Positions 61,347-64,000 of a stretch of 64,000 nt of DNA are shown in pieces; within the stretch, counting starts at the first letter, position 1, and every line of letters begins with the position of its first letter. The translations under genes and the position numbers were made by a program. Under the pieces are notes generated by a model. That model was not told the DNA's origin. It saw only the letters and a list, made by a program, of their open reading frames with translations, and did no database searches. Origin of the DNA: Achromobacter piechaudii NBRC 102461 (GTDB lineage Bacteria > Pseudomonadota > Gammaproteobacteria > Burkholderiales > Burkholderiaceae_B); assembly GCF_001571245.1 (NCBI RefSeq), contig NZ_BCTK01000001.1, forward strand, positions 744,001 through 808,000, written 5' to 3'.

Positions 61347-62025
61347 GCTCAACGCACTGCTGTCCGGCGTCGACGATTGCTGGAACCGCATCGGCATCCG
61401 CGGCGACAAAAGCTGCGAGCAATTGCCGGGCCATGTGCATTGCCGCAACTGCCCGGTCTACGCCGCCGCCGCCAAGCGCATCCTGGACCGGCTGCCGCCG
61501 CAGATGGATGCGTCGGACCATGATTTTCTAGACACCGATAACGAGCAGCCCCGGCAGAACATTCGCATGTCGTCGCTGCTGGTGTTTCGGCTGGGCCGGG
61601 AATGGCTGGGTTTGCCGACTCGGGCGCTGGACGAAGTGGCCGCCACGCGGCCCATCCTGTCCTTGCCGCATCGCCGCGATCCGGCAGTGCTGGGCGTGAC
61701 GAATGTGCGCGGCACCTTGACCGTGTGCGTGTCGTTGTCGCGCCTGCTGGGCCTGGAGACGGGGCCGGCGTCAGCCGAGGCCCGCGAACGCCAGGGCGCC
61801 GCGCGGATGCTGATATTCGGGACGGCGGGGCGCGCCGTGGTGTTGCCGGTGGATGAAGTGGAAGGCATTCATTCGGCCGACCTGGACCGGTTGGAGCCGC
61901 TGCCGGCTACCGTGCAGGGGGCCGGCCTGAAGTATTCGATTGGAGTGCAGCGCTGCGGCGGTCGCAGCGTGGGCGTGCTGGATGAAACCCAGTTGATGCA
62001 GGCTTTGGAACGGAGTCTGGCGTGA
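61339..62025 (+). CDS. wspD: CheW-type protein WspD
   Basis: 228 residues from a GTG overlapping wspC. It opens with a Cys-rich stretch (CWNRIGIRGDKSCEQL, then HCRNCPVY) before the CheW domain (SSLLVFRLGREWLGLPTRALDEV). The C-x2-C element is typical of WspD and could bind metal. It is a second coupling protein for WspE. Confidence 0.9.
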   Translation: MTELNALLSGVDDCWNRIGIRGDKSCEQLPGHVHCRNCPVYAAAAKRILDRLPPQMDASDHDFLDTDNEQPRQNIRMSSLLVFRLGREWLGLPTRALDEVAATRPILSLPHRRDPAVLGVTNVRGTLTVCVSLSRLLGLETGPASAEARERQGAARMLIFGTAGRAVVLPVDEVEGIHSADLDRLEPLPATVQGAGLKYSIGVQRCGGRSVGVLDETQLMQALERSLA

Positions 62026-64000
62026 ACCCGGATGAAATGCGCGACGCCTCCCTGCTTGAGCTGTTCCAGCTGGAGACCCGCACGCAGGTGCAGGTGCTGA
62101 ACAACGGCCTGCTGGCGCTGGAGCACGATCCCACCTCTGCCGCCCAGCTCGAAGCCTGCATGCGCGCCGCGCATTCGCTCAAGGGGGCCGCGCGCATCGT
62201 CGACCTGCACCCCGCAGTGCGTATCGCGCATGCCATGGAAGACTGCCTGGTGGCCGCGCAGGAAGGGCGCTTGCGCTTGCAGGCGGACGACATCGACGCC
62301 TTGCTCCTGGGCACCGACCTGTTGCAGCGCGTGGCGACGCCCGGCGCGGAGCTTGGCAGCGAGATCGATGAGCTGGTGGTGCGCCTGAGCAGCGCGCCCA
62401 ATGCGCCGCCCGCCGCGCCGCCCATGCCGCCGCGCGCGCCCCGTCCGTCGGACTTCCTGCCGCCGATCAAGCCCGTCGACGACGAGCCCGCTGTGGCGAT
62501 GCCCGCAGCGTCGGCGCAGGGCTTGCCCGCCGCGTCTGCGCCGGCGTCCTCGCCGTCGTCCTCTTCATCGCCGCAGGAAGCGCAACCGGTGCGCCGCCGC
62601 TCGGACCAGGGCGTGTCCGAAGGCGAACGCGTATTGCGCGTCACGGCCGACACGCTCAACAAGTTGCTGGGCCTGTCCAGCGAAACGCTGGTCGAATCGC
62701 ATTGGGTCGGGCCTTTCGGCGCATCGCTGTTGCGGCTGCGGCGCATGCAGGCAGGCGCGGGACACGCTCTGGATGGCGTGCGCAACGCTCTGGCAGGGCA
62801 GCAACTGGACCCCCGCGTGCAGGCCGCGCTGGACGACGCCCAGCGCATCATCGATCAATGCCAGCAGGAACTGATCCAGCGCACCAATGAAGTCGATGAA
62901 TTCGGCTGGCGCATCAGCCATCTGGCGCAGCGCCTGTATGACACCGCGTTGACGTGCCGCATGCGGCCCTTCGCCGATGGCGTGGGAGGCATGGCGCGCA
63001 TGGTGCGTGACCTGGGCCGCACGCTGGGCAAGCAGGTGCGCCTGGAAATCGATGGCGATACCACGCAGGTGGACCGCGACATCCTGGAAAAGCTGGACGC
63101 GCCGCTGATGCACCTGATGCGCAATGCCGTGGACCACGGCATTGAAATGCCGATGGATCGCATGGACGCCGGCAAGCCGCCCGAAGGCCTGATCCGGCTG
63201 TCGGCGCGCCATTCGGCCGGCATGCTGGTGATTGAATTGAGCGATGACGGCTCCGGTATCTCGCTGGACCGGCTGCGCGTGGAAGTGGTCCAGCGCAAGC
63301 TCACCACGACCGAGACCGCTGCGCGCCTGAGCGAAGCCGAGCTGCTGGAATTCCTGTTCCTGTCCGGCTTCAGCACGCGCGGCGAAGTCACCGAGATTTC
63401 GGGGCGCGGCGTGGGGCTGGACGTGGTGCAGACGATGGTGCGGCAACTGCGCGGCGCGGTGCGCATCCACCAGACGACGGGGCAGGGCACGCGCTTCGTG
63501 CTGGAAATGCCGCTGTCGCTGTCGGTGGTGCGCAGCCTGCTGGTCGAGGTGCAGGGCAACATCTACGCGTTTCCGCTGGCCTACGTCAGCCACGCCTTGC
63601 AGGTGCGTTCGGAAGAGATCGAGCAGCTGGAAGGGCATCAGCACTTTCGCTACATGGACCGGCAGGTGGGGCTTGTGTCCGCGCGGCAGATCCTGCACGG
63701 CGGCGAATCCGCGCCGGCGACCGAGTCAATGGCCGTGGTGGTGGTGGGCGATCATGACAAGTGCTACGGCATCGCCGTGGACCGCTACGTGGGCGAGCGC
63801 ACGCTGGTGGTGCAGCCGCTGGATCCTCGCCTGGGCAAGGTGCAGGACGTGATGGCGGGGGCGTTGATGGACGATGGCACGCCGCTGTTGATCCTGGACG
63901 TCGAAGACATGCTGCTGTCGGTGCAGAAGCTGATCGAAGGCGGCCGGCTGGCGCGGGTGGATGGCGGCGGACCCGTTGCCGCCGCGCGCCGCCGCAAGCG
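62022..64000 (+). CDS. wspE: Hybrid CheA-type kinase WspE, 5' part (runs off the window)
   Basis: A GTG at 62022 overlaps the wspD stop (GTGA). About 659 residues are visible and no stop is reached before 64000. An HPt domain with phospho-acceptor His51 (AAHSLKGAARIV), a Pro/Ala/Ser linker (~125-195), a dimerisation region, the HATPase (HLMRNAVDHGIE, DDGSGIS, GRGVGLDVV) and a CheW-like domain (~510-640) are seen. The C-terminal receiver domain expected in WspE lies beyond the window. It phosphorylates WspR, a diguanylate cyclase, raising c-di-GMP, and WspF. Confidence 0.93.
   Translation, partial: MNPDEMRDASLLELFQLETRTQVQVLNNGLLALEHDPTSAAQLEACMRAAHSLKGAARIVDLHPAVRIAHAMEDCLVAAQEGRLRLQADDIDALLLGTDLLQRVATPGAELGSEIDELVVRLSSAPNAPPAAPPMPPRAPRPSDFLPPIKPVDDEPAVAMPAASAQGLPAASAPASSPSSSSSPQEAQPVRRRSDQGVSEGERVLRVTADTLNKLLGLSSETLVESHWVGPFGASLLRLRRMQAGAGHALDGVRNALAGQQLDPRVQAALDDAQRIIDQCQQELIQRTNEVDEFGWRISHLAQRLYDTALTCRMRPFADGVGGMARMVRDLGRTLGKQVRLEIDGDTTQVDRDILEKLDAPLMHLMRNAVDHGIEMPMDRMDAGKPPEGLIRLSARHSAGMLVIELSDDGSGISLDRLRVEVVQRKLTTTETAARLSEAELLEFLFLSGFSTRGEVTEISGRGVGLDVVQTMVRQLRGAVRIHQTTGQGTRFVLEMPLSLSVVRSLLVEVQGNIYAFPLAYVSHALQVRSEEIEQLEGHQHFRYMDRQVGLVSARQILHGGESAPATESMAVVVVGDHDKCYGIAVDRYVGERTLVVQPLDPRLGKVQDVMAGALMDDGTPLLILDVEDMLLSVQKLIEGGRLARVDGGGPVAAARRRK

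Overview
The window is GC-rich, densely packed bacterial DNA. Two Bug-type tricarboxylate-transporter receptors, many LysR regulators, a guaB-guaA pair, a Gram-negative porin and a Wsp surface-sensing operon point to a betaproteobacterium of the Alcaligenaceae, most likely Achromobacter or a close relative. That identification is inference from gene content and style. I saw no rRNA, intact tRNA, CRISPR array or complete insertion sequence.

Left end (1-12855): the most unusual region. Five co-directional genes with overlaps or short gaps encode the 3' part of a giant repeat protein (13 tandem 44-residue repeats plus RTX-like stretches), a GAF-domain/membrane-fusion adaptor, an M50 zinc metalloprotease with a PqqD-like N-terminus and an HlyD-like C-terminus, a shortened SecA-like ATPase, and a second adaptor with a signal peptide. 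Together they look like a dedicated, poorly described export apparatus and its giant substrate.

12985-19206: an orphan Imm1-like gene, a hydroxyacid dehydrogenase with a Bug receptor and divergent LysR, a DCC-family thiol protein, an HdeD-like membrane protein fused to a permuted papain-like domain, and a DUF2239 gene with a repeat-containing promoter. 19491-22644: guaB and guaA (GMP synthesis), separated by a hairpin. 22892-27346: an accessory-looking pyruvate dehydrogenase block (solo aceE, MarR regulator, a half-size AceE-like protein without the ThDP-binding half) sharing TTGCA-type palindromes in two promoter regions, just downstream of the guaA 3' end.

27665-36527: a Bug receptor; a mesD-mesX-flavin reductase operon (folate-independent, oxygen-dependent methionine synthesis) with a divergent MetR-like regulator; a hipBA toxin-antitoxin module with a clear operator; and a LysR/MFS divergent pair. 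36636-41431: a MaoC-like hydratase, two hsp20 genes behind a sigma-32-like promoter, a COG2509-type flavoprotein and a porin. 41486-46581: a quaternary-amine (carnitine-type) Rieske monooxygenase CntA/CntB pair with a BCCT transporter and a divergent XRE-PAS regulator. 46607-51351: a tail-anchored hypothetical protein and a three-subunit membrane sugar-acid/alcohol dehydrogenase (Tat-exported subunit 3, GMC flavoprotein, triheme cytochrome c).

51559-57683: a small P-loop kinase, a FAN1-like VRR-NUC nuclease overlapping an iron-sulfur Rad3-type helicase with an N-terminal RecB-like nuclease motif (probable crosslink or flap repair pair), and an amidase. 57888-64000: the wspABCDE part of a Wsp chemosensory operon, which controls c-di-GMP from surface contact; wspE is cut by the window end.
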